A stretch of 35,377 bases of DNA, taken from the IMG/VR virus record IMGVR_UViG_3300030060_002129, positions 1 through 35,377 of that record; one strand, written 5' to 3'. The position numbers were made by a program, and so were the translations under genes. This document shows, piece after piece, positions 27,033-35,377 of the stretch; position 1 is the stretch's first letter, and every line of letters begins with the position of its first letter. The notes under the pieces were generated by a model that had not been told where the DNA came from, did no database searches, and saw only the letters and a list, made by a program, of their open reading frames with translations. This DNA comes from a virus.

Positions 27033-30000
27033 TTAACTTCCACGCCCAAAACCAGTTGCTGCATATTTGAAATTCCTGTTTACATTGTTACCGTTAGAAT
27101 CTTTCACATCAATATCAAAACCAGTTCCAGTTATATTTGATAAAACAAAAAAATCTCCCTGTGATTGATTTTCTATTGTTATACCGATTGATGGTAAAAC
27201 AGAATTTGCTGCAACGCTAGTTCCTGATTGACCAGTAAAGAAACTATTTGTAAAAGTAACTGATTTTGTGGAAGTCCCAGAGGCGATAAACCCACCTGCA
27301 GATGCTCCAGCATTACCAAGACTTGTTTCTGTTCTACTTTCTATTTGTGCTGTATAACCTAACTGTTCAATTTCAATTGATTGTGCAATATCTTTTGTTT
27401 CTAAATCACATTTAAATTTAAAACCCCTTGCAATATATTTACCATTTACAAAAGGATTAAACTGACTAAATTCAGCGCTGAAATTACAATTACCACTAGT
27501 TGATAAAGATGTTGCAGAAGTTAATGTGAAAGTATTGGTGGTAATGCTTTGTATTTCATAATCGCCATCAACACCAGTACCAGATGTAAAATCAACCGTT
27601 ACAAAACTACCAACAGAATACCCATGTGAAGATTTTGTAATAGTAATTATCGTCCCAGCAGCCCCTGAACCATTATTTATCGTATAAGTACCAGCAGTTG
27701 AAGTATCAGGGTCTGAATCAGTTGTCGCTACAAGAAGTTTCGCATTTACATCAACAGCAACGGTTGTACCATCAAAATCAGTCCATGTATCTACATTTTC
27801 ACTTCTATCATCAAATAATTGATTATTATAAAAACCTTTGGTAACAAAATGTCTTTGTAAGATTAATGGTTGTTTTCCACCTAAATCCAAAGTATTTGCA
27901 AAAGCATAAGTACCACCAGTTGCAACTGAATTATCTAATAAATCTAAATCTTCTATAGCATCAAAATCCGAAACACCATCAATAGTATCTTCAGAGCCAA
28001 GAACAAGACCGTTAAGACTACTACTAAAAAAACAACCAACCTTTGCACCATTAAAAGGTGTGCTGTCTGTATCTTCTCTATCTGTTAAAACTGTTAATTT
28101 TGGGAATATATCAGGTTGTGTTGAAATATTTTTTATTGACGCGGCATTAGCACTTATACGACCACCATCATCCCTAAATGCTAAAAAATAAGTTCCATTT
28201 ACAATATTTGGAACAATAGTTTCATTTACATTACCTGATAATTCTGGGATAACGTCAACAGAATCTGTAAAAGATGCACCAGTTGTCAGGTTAGAACCAC
28301 GGATTATGACGTTGCCTCCATGTATAACGTCAACATCTGTTGATTTATCAAAACGTAATCTTATGAATTGATCAGATAATGGTTCAATCTGTACATTTTG
28401 TACATCTTCTGGCAGAGCCGTCTTACCTTCAGCATTAAAAGTTAATAATGAAGTACCAGAACTTAATTTTCCTAATGTATTTACAGACTTTACAGCAAAT
28501 TTATAACTGCCTAACCTTGATTCAAAAAGTTCAAAACTTGGTCTTGCTACCCTTAATCTTTCTGGATTATCATTTTCGTATTGAAATTCCAATAAATATT
28601 CTTTAACACCTTGTACTGGTTCCCATGCAACAAATATTTTTGAAACGGCTCTATTGCTAAGTGCAACTATTTGTTCTGTTGCCGTTAGGTTACTTGGTGA
28701 AGGTTTTTCATTTAATAAGGTTGTTATTGTTCTTGGATTAGCAGCAACAGTCGTATCTTCTACTTGTGCGTATTTATTTGTGTCATGAATTACGGCTGTG
28801 ATTGTATATTCAGAATCATTTTTTTCTTCTATAGAAACAACACGATATATCTGAAACTCAACAGAAGTATTTTCTATAGCCCAGACACTGTTTGCCAATG
28901 GTGCAGAAGAAAAAGCAGATGAAACTGTTATTGTTGTTCCAGTTATTGAACTTATTGATCTACTTTCAACAGAACCATCTGATAAAACAACTGAAAGTGT
29001 TGCTGAATTTTCTGTTGTCAGATCAGTATTGTTTGCATCATCTACAACAATAGTAGTTGTATCAGTAACAGATTTTATACGCCCTCCTCTTCTAACGCCT
29101 GCTCTTAATGAATCTGCAATGGCAATAATTGTAGAAGGTCTTACAATTACACCAGCTTCCAAAGTAGTTGTAAAAGAAACTACCTCAGATTCTTTTAAAT
29201 TTGAATACAAAAACCACCTACCAAGTCTATTTGCCTGGCCTCTGGAAGTACAGGCAAAAGCTCTTAAAGTTTTTCTGGTTCTTCCAAACTTTGATGTTGA
29301 ATCTGATAACGCTGTTATATCATCAGTTGTTACGAGTTCGTAATCTATCGTTTGAGTTTCATTATCAAAATAACCAACCTCAACCTCTGTATATTTTGTT
29401 CTCTGTCCTACACCCTGATAAGTAAAACCTTCTTCTGTAACGTTTGAATTATTAAAAATATATTGTGCATCAGATGTATTAGTTGATGTATTAGTTGGCC
29501 TGTCCTGAGATATTTGTAATGATCCATTACTATAAAATGGCATCGCGTTCATCACAGAACATAAATCATTTATCAAGGAATAGGCATCATTTTTTTGATT
29601 CAGAATTACATTGCAACTGAATCTTGGTTCTGTTGTTCCTGTAATTGGATCTGTTATTAATTCACTTGCATAAGCACTTGCAGAATAAAAACTATAAACA
29701 TCTAAGGTATCCTCATCAATAACACCATCAGTTCCACCAAAACCTTTATCTGTTGTTAACAGGTCATAAAGAATCCATGCTGGATCTGCACACCATTCTT
29801 TTTTAATATTTCCGTCAACGTCTGTTTTAAAAGTACCATCAAAAACATAGCCATCAGGGTAAATAACCCTTCCATTTTCACTATCAATTGTCGTATTACT
29901 TGGTACTTTGATTTTTGTACCTTTGATACGGTACATGCGCTTGGGATAGCTTTGAAATTCCTGTGCATTAAATCTTATTCCTACATAAGCAAAACCTTGA

Positions 30001-30695
30001 TAGGTACGAGAATCAGAATTTATTTCAGTAAAAGATAAAAAATTAGTTTTGTTTTGTAGTGTTGATACTGTGCTGTCATCTGTATTTCTGATTACTGTTA
30101 TATCAATTGGAAAACTCATAGGTTTTCCAAACTTTATTTCAAAATCTTTTACAAAGGGACTAGTTGCCTTTCCATTGATAACATTTGCTTCTACTGGGTT
30201 ATGAACTTGTCCATCATTTTCTGTAATTCGTATTGATATTTTTACTTCAGTTCCAACTATATCTCCATTATCCTCAAACTTTTGTAGGCTTGGAATCTGG
30301 ATACTTACCCTTAACTTATCCACATTAGAATCAGTAATTGATCTTGTAACAGAGGTTGCTTTTGTTACTTCCACATTTACTGGAACAGTATTTTCTAATG
30401 CGTTAATTTCTTGTAATGCTGTCTGATCTGACGCTCCATTTTTAACAAAAACTTCTACATCAGAAAAATTTTCTTCACCATTTGCATTTTGCAATGGTGT
30501 TCCATCAAGAAAAACATTTTTTCTAAAGGTATTTGTACCAGCACCACCAACATCTAATATTGAATCTATCTCTCCATATCCAAGTAAATCTAATACAGTT
30601 GCAAATTGTTTACTACGCAGTCCACCATCTATGAGGTCAGGATCAACAACCTTTCTATCAGTTCCAAATAATTGATCATCAACTAATCTAGGCAT
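27033..30695 (-). CDS. Tail tip attachment protein, lambda J-like
   Basis: 1220 residues, the largest gene. N-terminal part has QFATVLDLLGYGEIDSILD and IFLDGTPLQNANGEENF, typical of the J-type hub; WCADPAWILYDLLTTDKGFGG and FYSNGSLQISQDRP (about 300-400) match its conserved core. A fibronectin-III-like domain lies near 660-755 (SNLTATEQ...KIFVAWEPVQGVKEYLLEF...YKFAVKSVNTLGKLSS). The C-terminal part contains a beta domain at 1003-1073 also found in the M- and L-type proteins. J forms the tail tip and host contact. It follows the I-type gene with a TAATG overlap. Confidence 0.93.
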   Translation of the reverse strand: MPRLVDDQLFGTDRKVVDPDLIDGGLRSKQFATVLDLLGYGEIDSILDVGGAGTNTFRKNVFLDGTPLQNANGEENFSDVEVFVKNGASDQTALQEINALENTVPVNVEVTKATSVTRSITDSNVDKLRVSIQIPSLQKFEDNGDIVGTEVKISIRITENDGQVHNPVEANVINGKATSPFVKDFEIKFGKPMSFPIDITVIRNTDDSTVSTLQNKTNFLSFTEINSDSRTYQGFAYVGIRFNAQEFQSYPKRMYRIKGTKIKVPSNTTIDSENGRVIYPDGYVFDGTFKTDVDGNIKKEWCADPAWILYDLLTTDKGFGGTDGVIDEDTLDVYSFYSASAYASELITDPITGTTEPRFSCNVILNQKNDAYSLINDLCSVMNAMPFYSNGSLQISQDRPTNTSTNTSDAQYIFNNSNVTEEGFTYQGVGQRTKYTEVEVGYFDNETQTIDYELVTTDDITALSDSTSKFGRTRKTLRAFACTSRGQANRLGRWFLYSNLKESEVVSFTTTLEAGVIVRPSTIIAIADSLRAGVRRGGRIKSVTDTTTIVVDDANNTDLTTENSATLSVVLSDGSVESRSISSITGTTITVSSAFSSAPLANSVWAIENTSVEFQIYRVVSIEEKNDSEYTITAVIHDTNKYAQVEDTTVAANPRTITTLLNEKPSPSNLTATEQIVALSNRAVSKIFVAWEPVQGVKEYLLEFQYENDNPERLRVARPSFELFESRLGSYKFAVKSVNTLGKLSSGTSLLTFNAEGKTALPEDVQNVQIEPLSDQFIRLRFDKSTDVDVIHGGNVIIRGSNLTTGASFTDSVDVIPELSGNVNETIVPNIVNGTYFLAFRDDGGRISANAASIKNISTQPDIFPKLTVLTDREDTDSTPFNGAKVGCFFSSSLNGLVLGSEDTIDGVSDFDAIEDLDLLDNSVATGGTYAFANTLDLGGKQPLILQRHFVTKGFYNNQLFDDRSENVDTWTDFDGTTVAVDVNAKLLVATTDSDPDTSTAGTYTINNGSGAAGTIITITKSSHGYSVGSFVTVDFTSGTGVDGDYEIQSITTNTFTLTSATSLSTSGNCNFSAEFSQFNPFVNGKYIARGFKFKCDLETKDIAQSIEIEQLGYTAQIESRTETSLGNAGASAGGFIASGTSTKSVTFTNSFFTGQSGTSVAANSVLPSIGITIENQSQGDFFVLSNITGTGFDIDVKDSNGNNVNRNFKYAATGFGRGS
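27477..27689 (-). repeat. Copy 3 of a shared beta domain (in the J-like gene)
   Basis: Residues 1003-1073 read INNGSGAAGTIITITKSSHG, VDFTSGTGVDGDYEIQSI and TTNTFTLTSATS. This is the same 70-residue module seen in the L- and M-type tail proteins; NGSGAAGTIIT and NTFTLTS are shared word for word with the M-type copy. It resembles the beta module that databases often label FCCH-like in phage tail proteins. Confidence 0.7.
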
Positions 30696-31303
30696 TAGGT
30701 TATGCTTTTAACTACTTGGGTAGAATCTGTTCCTGAACTTATTATAATTGATCCACTAAAAACCAAACCATAAATTATAGGAATTGGAACGCCACTGGAA
30801 CTAACGTTTTGAATACCACTGAAAGAATAAGAACCTCTTATTGATGGGTCAATATCACTGACACTTGAAACATCAGGAACAGGATTTTGTGGTGATAAAA
30901 GGTCTGTTATACCGCCAATAACCATTGAAGTCCCAATAGTTGTTAATGCTGTAGTGACTATAGAACTTGTTAAAAAAGCACCTGTGACACTGGCCACAGT
31001 CGTTGCAACAGCAGCAGCCCCACCAAATATTGCTCCAGCTACAGCAGCTAAAGGGCCAGAGCCTATTGCAATCGGAATAATTTGTATATCACCCTGACCT
31101 GTCATTGATAAATATTCTTCTGTGATAACCCTGCCTCCCATTTTTACCTTATATACCTGGTCATTCATATGTTTTTGTACACCTTCAAAATTTGCGATCA
31201 AAAAACTCATCGCCTGTTGAGGTGATTTGACCGCAGCCATAAAATATGACTTTCCTAAAAATTTTCTTAACTTTCCATATACTTTTATTTTTTTAAGCTG
31301 CAT
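30695..31303 (-). CDS. Tail assembly protein, lambda I-like
   Basis: 202 residues. The N-terminal ubiquitin-like part (IKVYGKLRKFLGKSYFMAAVKSPQQAMSFLIANF) and GDIQIIPIAIGSG mark the lambda I family. A long Ala/Gly/Val hydrophobic segment follows (PLAAVAGAIFGGAAAVATTVASVTGAF, about 84-120), then SGVPIPIIYGLVFSGS. The I protein is needed to assemble the tail tip with J, K and L and is partly lost from finished tails. The gene overlaps K by 11 bp and J by TAATG. Confidence 0.88.
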   Translation of the reverse strand: MQLKKIKVYGKLRKFLGKSYFMAAVKSPQQAMSFLIANFEGVQKHMNDQVYKVKMGGRVITEEYLSMTGQGDIQIIPIAIGSGPLAAVAGAIFGGAAAVATTVASVTGAFLTSSIVTTALTTIGTSMVIGGITDLLSPQNPVPDVSSVSDIDPSIRGSYSFSGIQNVSSSGVPIPIIYGLVFSGSIIISSGTDSTQVVKSIT

Positions 31304-32006
31304 ATCTGTAAACTCCTCTAAGTGCCTGTTGGTATCTTAAATCAAAAAGTTCTCTACAACTCAAAGCTTTTATATTATGATTCAATATCATATTATCACC
31401 TATATAAACAGCGACATGATCTAAATTACCTGTGACAGATTGAAAGAGTAAAACATCTCCAACTTTTATATTTTTATTACTTTCTTGTTTTTTAAATCCT
31501 GTAATCGGCAAACCTTTTTCAAACAAAGGGTTTTCAATAAAATCTTTTATACGTTTTGGTCTTTTCCATTCTTTTAACTTTATATTTTTTGTTTCTAAAA
31601 ACCAATCAGAAATTATACTCCAACAATCATATTTGCCCCAGATAAATTTTCTACCTATTAATGAAGGTGCTTTCCAACCTGTAGGCTCAAACGATTCCCA
31701 ATGGTCGTGTTCAATGCTGTATATGTAATATGGAAAACCAAGATGTTCACAGGCTGCCCTGTCTGTATCTGATGGCGTTGCATCCCCGACAGGATGACTA
31801 TGTATTACACCAATAATTTCTCCTGTATCTTCACATTCTACCCAATCATCAGGATCAAGTATAAAAAACTCAAATTTGCCTTCTGCTAAATTTTTACAAG
31901 GCCAAAAAGTTTCTTTGCCTTTGATTATTGCAAGCAAACCACAAGCCTCTTCTGGTGCTTGTTCTTTTGCATAATTTATAAAAGATTCTTTCCAAGTCAT
32001 ATTCAA
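31293..32006 (-). CDS. Tail tip protein, lambda K-like (JAB and NlpC/P60 domains)
   Basis: 237 residues with two enzyme domains. The N-terminal JAB/MPN metalloprotease has EEACGLL (E19/E20) and GVIHSHPVGDATPSDTD, an exact H-x-H-x7-S-x2-D motif (H69, H71, S79, D82). The C-terminal NlpC/P60 peptidoglycan hydrolase has YDCWSIISDWF (C128) and NLDHVAVYIG (H197). This is the lambda K arrangement. The NlpC/P60 domain could open peptidoglycan during DNA entry; the JAB domain may process a tail protein. It is the only recognisable cell-wall enzyme in the window. Confidence 0.92.
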   Translation of the reverse strand: MNMTWKESFINYAKEQAPEEACGLLAIIKGKETFWPCKNLAEGKFEFFILDPDDWVECEDTGEIIGVIHSHPVGDATPSDTDRAACEHLGFPYYIYSIEHDHWESFEPTGWKAPSLIGRKFIWGKYDCWSIISDWFLETKNIKLKEWKRPKRIKDFIENPLFEKGLPITGFKKQESNKNIKVGDVLLFQSVTGNLDHVAVYIGDNMILNHNIKALSCRELFDLRYQQALRGVYRYAA

Positions 32007-32839
32007 AAATTAACAAAAGTTCCAACGGCTGGAAAGTCAGCTTTTGTTACAAGTTTTTTTGGTGCTGATACACCAAACAAATCAAAAGAACTTACAAGCT
32101 CAAATTGTACAATGTTTCTATTTTCAATAGTTTTTCTTTCAATAAAATAAACTTCTCGTGGTAATTCAGCAGACGGATCAACAGAACCACTTTTGTATGG
32201 GTTTACATTAGATGGAAAGTTTACTTCATCTAAATCTTTACTCAAGGCTCTACGCCTTGTCACTTTTGCCCCTGCAAGATCAGATAATGCTGTGGTTTGA
32301 TTTGTAAGCTGTAATATTGATGTGATTGTTCCTAATAAGTTTGAAAGCGTTAATGTTGGCCTTGGCAGTTTACCTTTACCAGAATATTTGAAACCTTCAG
32401 CTTTTACAGGCATCCTTGAATATGTATTTGCCTGCCATACAATGTCCAAACTATCTTTCATATTATTGCCGCTATGGAATAGATAAACAGTAGGATTTAC
32501 TATTGTTGCATTTACATTAAAAGAAACAGTACCACTAGAACTTTGAGCTGATGTTGCTGTTACAGTAAAAGTATTTGTGGTAACTGTTTGAATTGTATAA
32601 ATTCCATCTCTAAAATCGTAATCGACTGAGGGATCACTTGCAGAAAAATCAAGACTTAAAATTAAACTAGCAGAAAACCCATGACTATTAAGTGTAATAG
32701 TTATAGTTTGATCCACTTGTTGATAAACTGCTGTTTTCGCTGTTTTTGTATAGTGAATGTCTGGTTTTAATTCAACAGAATATAATTCAATAATAGATTT
32801 ATTTGTTAATCCCTGAAGTGCGCTTGTAGGTACTGCCAT
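32003..32839 (-). CDS. Minor tail protein, lambda L-like, with inserted beta domain
   Basis: 278 residues. The family core appears as MAVPTSALQGLTNKSIIELYSVEL at the N-terminus and, after residue 113, WQANTYSRMPVKAEGFKYSGKGKLPRPTLTLSN, then KVTRRRALSKDLDE and VQFELVSSFDLFG. Between them, residues 37-113 hold an inserted beta domain (QTITITLNSHGFS...DGIYTIQTVTTNTFTVTATSA) also present in M and J. No cysteine cluster like that of lambda L is evident at the C-terminus, so an iron-sulfur site is doubtful. It overlaps the K-type gene by 4 bp and is overlapped by M at one base. Confidence 0.88.
   Translation of the reverse strand: MAVPTSALQGLTNKSIIELYSVELKPDIHYTKTAKTAVYQQVDQTITITLNSHGFSASLILSLDFSASDPSVDYDFRDGIYTIQTVTTNTFTVTATSAQSSSGTVSFNVNATIVNPTVYLFHSGNNMKDSLDIVWQANTYSRMPVKAEGFKYSGKGKLPRPTLTLSNLLGTITSILQLTNQTTALSDLAGAKVTRRRALSKDLDEVNFPSNVNPYKSGSVDPSAELPREVYFIERKTIENRNIVQFELVSSFDLFGVSAPKKLVTKADFPAVGTFVNF
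32501..32731 (-). repeat. Copy 2 of a shared beta domain (in the L-like gene)
   Basis: Residues 37-113 of the L-type protein: VDQTITITLNSHGFSASLI, LSLDFSASDPSVD and GIYTIQTVTTNTFTVTATS. It aligns with the copies in M and J at HG, DF and NTFT and interrupts the L family core between ELKPDIHY and NPTVYLFHS. Confidence 0.65.
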
Positions 32840-33435
32840 TATGGTTCAAATACTTCTCTAAATGAACAATTTATTATTGCTCTATTGTTATAAGGTATAG
32901 TTTTTGTCCAGGAATCACAAACATATTGACCAGCCCCAGAAAGTGTAAAGTCAACATTAGTTGCAACTGTAACCAATGCACTATCAGCAGTTGTTGAAGT
33001 TAATGTAAAAGTATTTGCATCAGCAGAAGAAGCGACAACATAAGATCCATCAGTAGGGCCAGAACTAAAGTCAACTGTTAAAACATCACCTATGGCCACA
33101 CCATGATTTGTGAAAGTGACAGTGATGATTGTGCCTGCAGCACCACTTCCATTTGATTGAACAAAAGTACCTGTCTTTGCGCTGAAACCTTCTGCTGGTG
33201 GTGTAAATGTAAAGCTTGCCTGATCTGCAACCCTACTTCTTAAAAATGCTTCAATGACATCTGCATTAGTTTCAGACACGTTGAAAGTAAGATCATATAC
33301 TTTAGGGTCTTGAGATAAAGGCAGGCCATATAACGCCCTGAACTCATAACCATCACCAAGAGAAGTAACTCTTACTTTCGGTTTACTTTGTTTTCTCATC
33401 CCATAAGTGGGCTGTATTGATGGAAATGTTGCCAT
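32839..33435 (-). CDS. Minor tail protein, lambda M-like, with inserted beta domain
   Basis: 198 residues, longer than the roughly 110 of ordinary M-type proteins. The core reads FPSIQPTYGMRKQSKPKVR, GDGYEFRALYGLP, DLTFNVSETNADVIEAFLRSR and FTFTPPAEG; it resumes at GQYVCDSWTKTIPYNNRAIINCSF. The extra 75 residues (89-164) lie between TPPAEG and QYVCDSW and form the shared beta domain. M helps attach the tip to the tail tube in lambda. The gene follows the tape measure by one shared base. Confidence 0.88.
   Translation of the reverse strand: MATFPSIQPTYGMRKQSKPKVRVTSLGDGYEFRALYGLPLSQDPKVYDLTFNVSETNADVIEAFLRSRVADQASFTFTPPAEGFSAKTGTFVQSNGSGAAGTIITVTFTNHGVAIGDVLTVDFSSGPTDGSYVVASSADANTFTLTSTTADSALVTVATNVDFTLSGAGQYVCDSWTKTIPYNNRAIINCSFREVFEP
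32944..33171 (-). repeat. Copy 1 of a shared beta domain (in the M-like gene)
   Basis: Residues 89-164 of the M-type protein: QSNGSGAAGTIITVTFTNHG, VLTVDFSSGPTDGSYVVAS and ANTFTLTSTTA. NGSGAAGTIIT and NTFTLTS are identical to the J copy. Its removal would leave an ordinary-length M protein, which argues for insertion. Confidence 0.7.
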
Positions 33436-35282
33436 TATCTATTTAATAAACCCCCTGCCCTTTGTTCATCAATTATAGTTGCCTGCACTACACTGGCAAT
33501 CAGACCGCCTAACTGATCAGCTTCTGATCCGTTACCAGCAACAGATGAGCCTGTGGCATCTACGTTTACAGTGATCATATTATTTGTTGTATTGCCTCCA
33601 CCAATTGCATTGTTAGGAATAATAGTACCAGCGGTTTTTGGTACAAACAATTCTGGCCCACGTTCTCCAACAATCGAAGCTTTCCCAACTGGTGGTCTTC
33701 CACCATCTGCAAACTTAAGAAAACCTCCTAATACACTACCTATAATTCCTCCAATACCTTTTCTTTTTCCACCGCTTGCAGCTTCACCAAAAGCTTCACC
33801 AAAACCACCAATAAGCCTATCTAGCTGAGCATCTATAATTTTATCTCTTATGCGATTTAATACATTTGTCATCGCCTGCCCAAATGACTGTGCACCTGTA
33901 ATAGCCTCTCTTAAATTATTTTTAATACTGCTTTCAATTTCTTCGCCTACAGCGGTCATTGCTTCTTTAAGTTTTTTTGCTGCTTCTTCATTTTTTTTAT
34001 CTATTTCTTCTTGATCTTTTTTCAGTTTGTTTTGCTTTTCAATTTCTGATGTAATTTTTCTTTCTTCATCAAGTTTTGCTTTTATAGGTTCTATTGCTTC
34101 TGTATTTATTTGAAGTTGTCTTTTCAAAGACTGCAATGCTTTTTTGTTACTACTTTCTTCCGCTCGTCTAATTCTTATTAATATTTTTTGCCTTTCAATA
34201 AACAATTTATTGAATTGACTTTTTAACATTTGAATATCACCTTCTTTCAATGCCTTATTAAAATCTCTTTGTTCTTTTGCTGCTTTAATTATTGCAGTAG
34301 TAAAACCACCAACAAGAGTTGCCACTGCTACAAAGGGCAATGCATTTAATGCAATAGTGGCAACGCCACCCGCAAATGCAACTTTCTGTAATCCCGCAGC
34401 TACAACTGGTAAAAGAACAGCAACACCTTTAGCTGCCAAAGCTATAGCAGAAAATATAGCAGCGGTTTTTCCAATAGGTGAATTAATAAAATTAGTTACT
34501 GCAACAGTTAATTCTGTTAAACCTTTGATTATGGGAAGAACTGCTGGTTGCAGTAATTCTCCAAATGCTCTTGATAAATTTTCTGTTTCATTTGATAAGT
34601 TTTTGAACACTTGTGTCGGGTCGTTTTCAATCAAAGCCCTTAAAGATGCGCCACCATCAGATTCAATCTTACGTAATGCTCTTAAAACAACTTCACTTGT
34701 CAATTTGCCTTCAGCAGCAAATTTTTTAAGTTGTCCAACATTTACATCTAATTCATCTGCTATAGGTGCGAGCAATGTTGGTATTTGTTCAGATATACTT
34801 CTAAATTCATCACCAGCAAGCCTTCCTGATCCAAGAGCTTGGGCTAACTGTCTAAAAGCGTTTGATGCTTCTATAGTTGATGCACCAGCTAATTTGGCAG
34901 CCGTGTTAAATCCAAAGAAAGTACTTTTTATATCTTCAACTCCAACATTTAAAGGAGCTAATCTTGCTGTAATATCTGTAATTCCTTCAAGAGCTTCAGT
35001 TGCACTAAGTCCAAATGCTTTCTGAGCGTCAGCAGCTATTTGTTGTGATCGAGCAAAAGTACCAGAGGCTTTTGTTAAAAGTCCTAATCTTACATTTAGT
35101 TTTTCAAAATTAGTTGATGTTTTTATTGCATTTCTAGCTAAAACAGTAAGACCTATCCCACCAAGAGCAGTCCTAAGACCACCAAAAGCAGACTGTAATC
35201 TATTTGTTTGAGCTTGTACTCCATTTAATGCTCTTGTAGCACCACTGGCATCAACTCTGAGTCTTACTACTGCCTCTGCCAC
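33435..35282 (-). CDS. Tape measure protein
   Basis: 615 residues from a GTG start at 35282, with AAGG about 11 nt upstream. The N-terminal third carries the tape-measure domain (RNAIKTSTNFEKLNVRLGLL, AFGLSATEALEGITDITARL, LAQALGSGRLAGDEFRSISEQIPTLLAPIAD). Two hydrophobic segments follow (about 270-330), then a charged coiled coil (about 340-440), and a C-terminal end with SIVGERGPELFVPKTAGTIIPN, a conserved tape-measure tail. At about 1.5 angstrom per residue, a known rule for this family, the tail would be about 90 nm long. It sits upstream of M, as in lambda. Confidence 0.93.
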   Translation of the reverse strand: MAEAVVRLRVDASGATRALNGVQAQTNRLQSAFGGLRTALGGIGLTVLARNAIKTSTNFEKLNVRLGLLTKASGTFARSQQIAADAQKAFGLSATEALEGITDITARLAPLNVGVEDIKSTFFGFNTAAKLAGASTIEASNAFRQLAQALGSGRLAGDEFRSISEQIPTLLAPIADELDVNVGQLKKFAAEGKLTSEVVLRALRKIESDGGASLRALIENDPTQVFKNLSNETENLSRAFGELLQPAVLPIIKGLTELTVAVTNFINSPIGKTAAIFSAIALAAKGVAVLLPVVAAGLQKVAFAGGVATIALNALPFVAVATLVGGFTTAIIKAAKEQRDFNKALKEGDIQMLKSQFNKLFIERQKILIRIRRAEESSNKKALQSLKRQLQINTEAIEPIKAKLDEERKITSEIEKQNKLKKDQEEIDKKNEEAAKKLKEAMTAVGEEIESSIKNNLREAITGAQSFGQAMTNVLNRIRDKIIDAQLDRLIGGFGEAFGEAASGGKRKGIGGIIGSVLGGFLKFADGGRPPVGKASIVGERGPELFVPKTAGTIIPNNAIGGGNTTNNMITVNVDATGSSVAGNGSEADQLGGLIASVVQATIIDEQRAGGLLNR

Positions 35283-35307
35283 AGATAAAAAAAGCCTTTA
35301 TTATATA

Positions 35308-35376
35308 TTACCTTGAATTGTGTTTTTGTCGTTGGGCTGCTTGTTTTTCTTCGTCAGATTTAATTTCATAATATCC
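35308..35376 (-). CDS. C-terminal fragment of a gene upstream of the tape measure
   Basis: The minus-strand frame ending at TAA 35308-35310 reads GYYEIKSDEEKQAAQRQKHNSR and is open to the window edge. It is polar and helical, like the C-terminus of a tail assembly chaperone, which is normally encoded directly upstream of the tape measure, sometimes through a programmed frameshift. A second frame, ending at 35301, is also open but reads less like protein. Only 22 residues are visible. Confidence 0.5.
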   Translation of the reverse strand, partial: GYYEIKSDEEKQAAQRQKHNSR

Positions 35377-35377
35377 A

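Noticed and set aside
34357-35025. Rightward open frame of 222 codons opposite the tape measure gene
   Set aside because: Low-complexity shadow of the Ala/Leu-rich tape measure; the leftward protein has clear conserved domains.
1-35377. tRNA genes and attachment sites
   Set aside because: No cloverleaf with a TTCRA loop and matching acceptor stem was seen on either strand. No integrase accompanies a possible attachment site.

Overview
The window is 35.4 kb of an AT-rich, tightly packed genome of a tailed, long-tailed (siphovirus-type) phage, most probably a marine cyanophage of Synechococcus or Prochlorococcus. Direct evidence is a complete lambda-like tail-tip module (proteins of the H, M, L, K, I and J types), a terminase, portal, MuF, scaffold and capsid module, and almost no intergenic space. 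The cyanophage assignment rests on many very small genes that resemble, from memory, families of marine cyanophage genomes: the lysine-rich mini-proteins at 2.2-3.4 kb, the CxxC mini-protein at 23.1 kb, the IPxI and PGC protein at 22.2 kb, and fibre repeats of the DLSLxHDG type. A related marine phage with another host, such as SAR11, is not excluded.

Layout. (1) 1-12531, leftward: replication-initiator-like wHTH protein, zinc-finger-like protein, ParB-like protein, FkbM methyltransferase, Fe(II)/2-oxoglutarate oxygenase, small and large terminase, portal, MuF protein with a C-terminal HExxH domain, nine overlapping mini-genes, scaffold, major capsid protein and a virion protein cut by the window edge. 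(2) 12537-12965, rightward: a lone RusA resolvase, followed at 12967-13083 by an unassigned, apparently structured RNA. (3) 13082-14965, leftward: small genes of unknown function and one coiled-coil protein. (4) 14966-15166: a divergent control region with two promoter candidates and GTAAAC repeats. (5) 15167-19974, rightward: small early genes, then RecE-like nuclease, DGQHR protein, Sak-like annealing protein, HTH protein and an SSB-tailed protein, closed by an intrinsic terminator at about 20 kb. (6) 19971-20416, leftward: two small genes. (7) 20482-22285, rightward: one membrane protein and three exported proteins. (8) 22233-23799, leftward: small membrane and cysteine proteins, with one 42-residue rightward membrane peptide. 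(9) 23919-35282, leftward: fibres, tail tip and tape measure.

How it works together. The rightward early block probably makes recombination intermediates and processes ends, and RusA resolves them. No DNA polymerase, helicase, integrase or lysogeny repressor is recognisable, so replication probably leans on the host. The leftward blocks build the particle. The 20.5-23.9 kb block codes for exported or membrane proteins of unknown role and is the best hiding place for lysis or host-surface functions, because no endolysin or holin is recognised elsewhere. Connector proteins, tail terminator and major tail protein are absent. In gene order they belong between the left edge (downstream of the capsid gene) and the right edge (upstream of the tape measure), so the genome is probably circularly permuted and this window lacks a few kilobases of it.

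There is no gene-free stretch longer than 300 bases. No tRNA gene, rRNA, insertion sequence or CRISPR array was seen.
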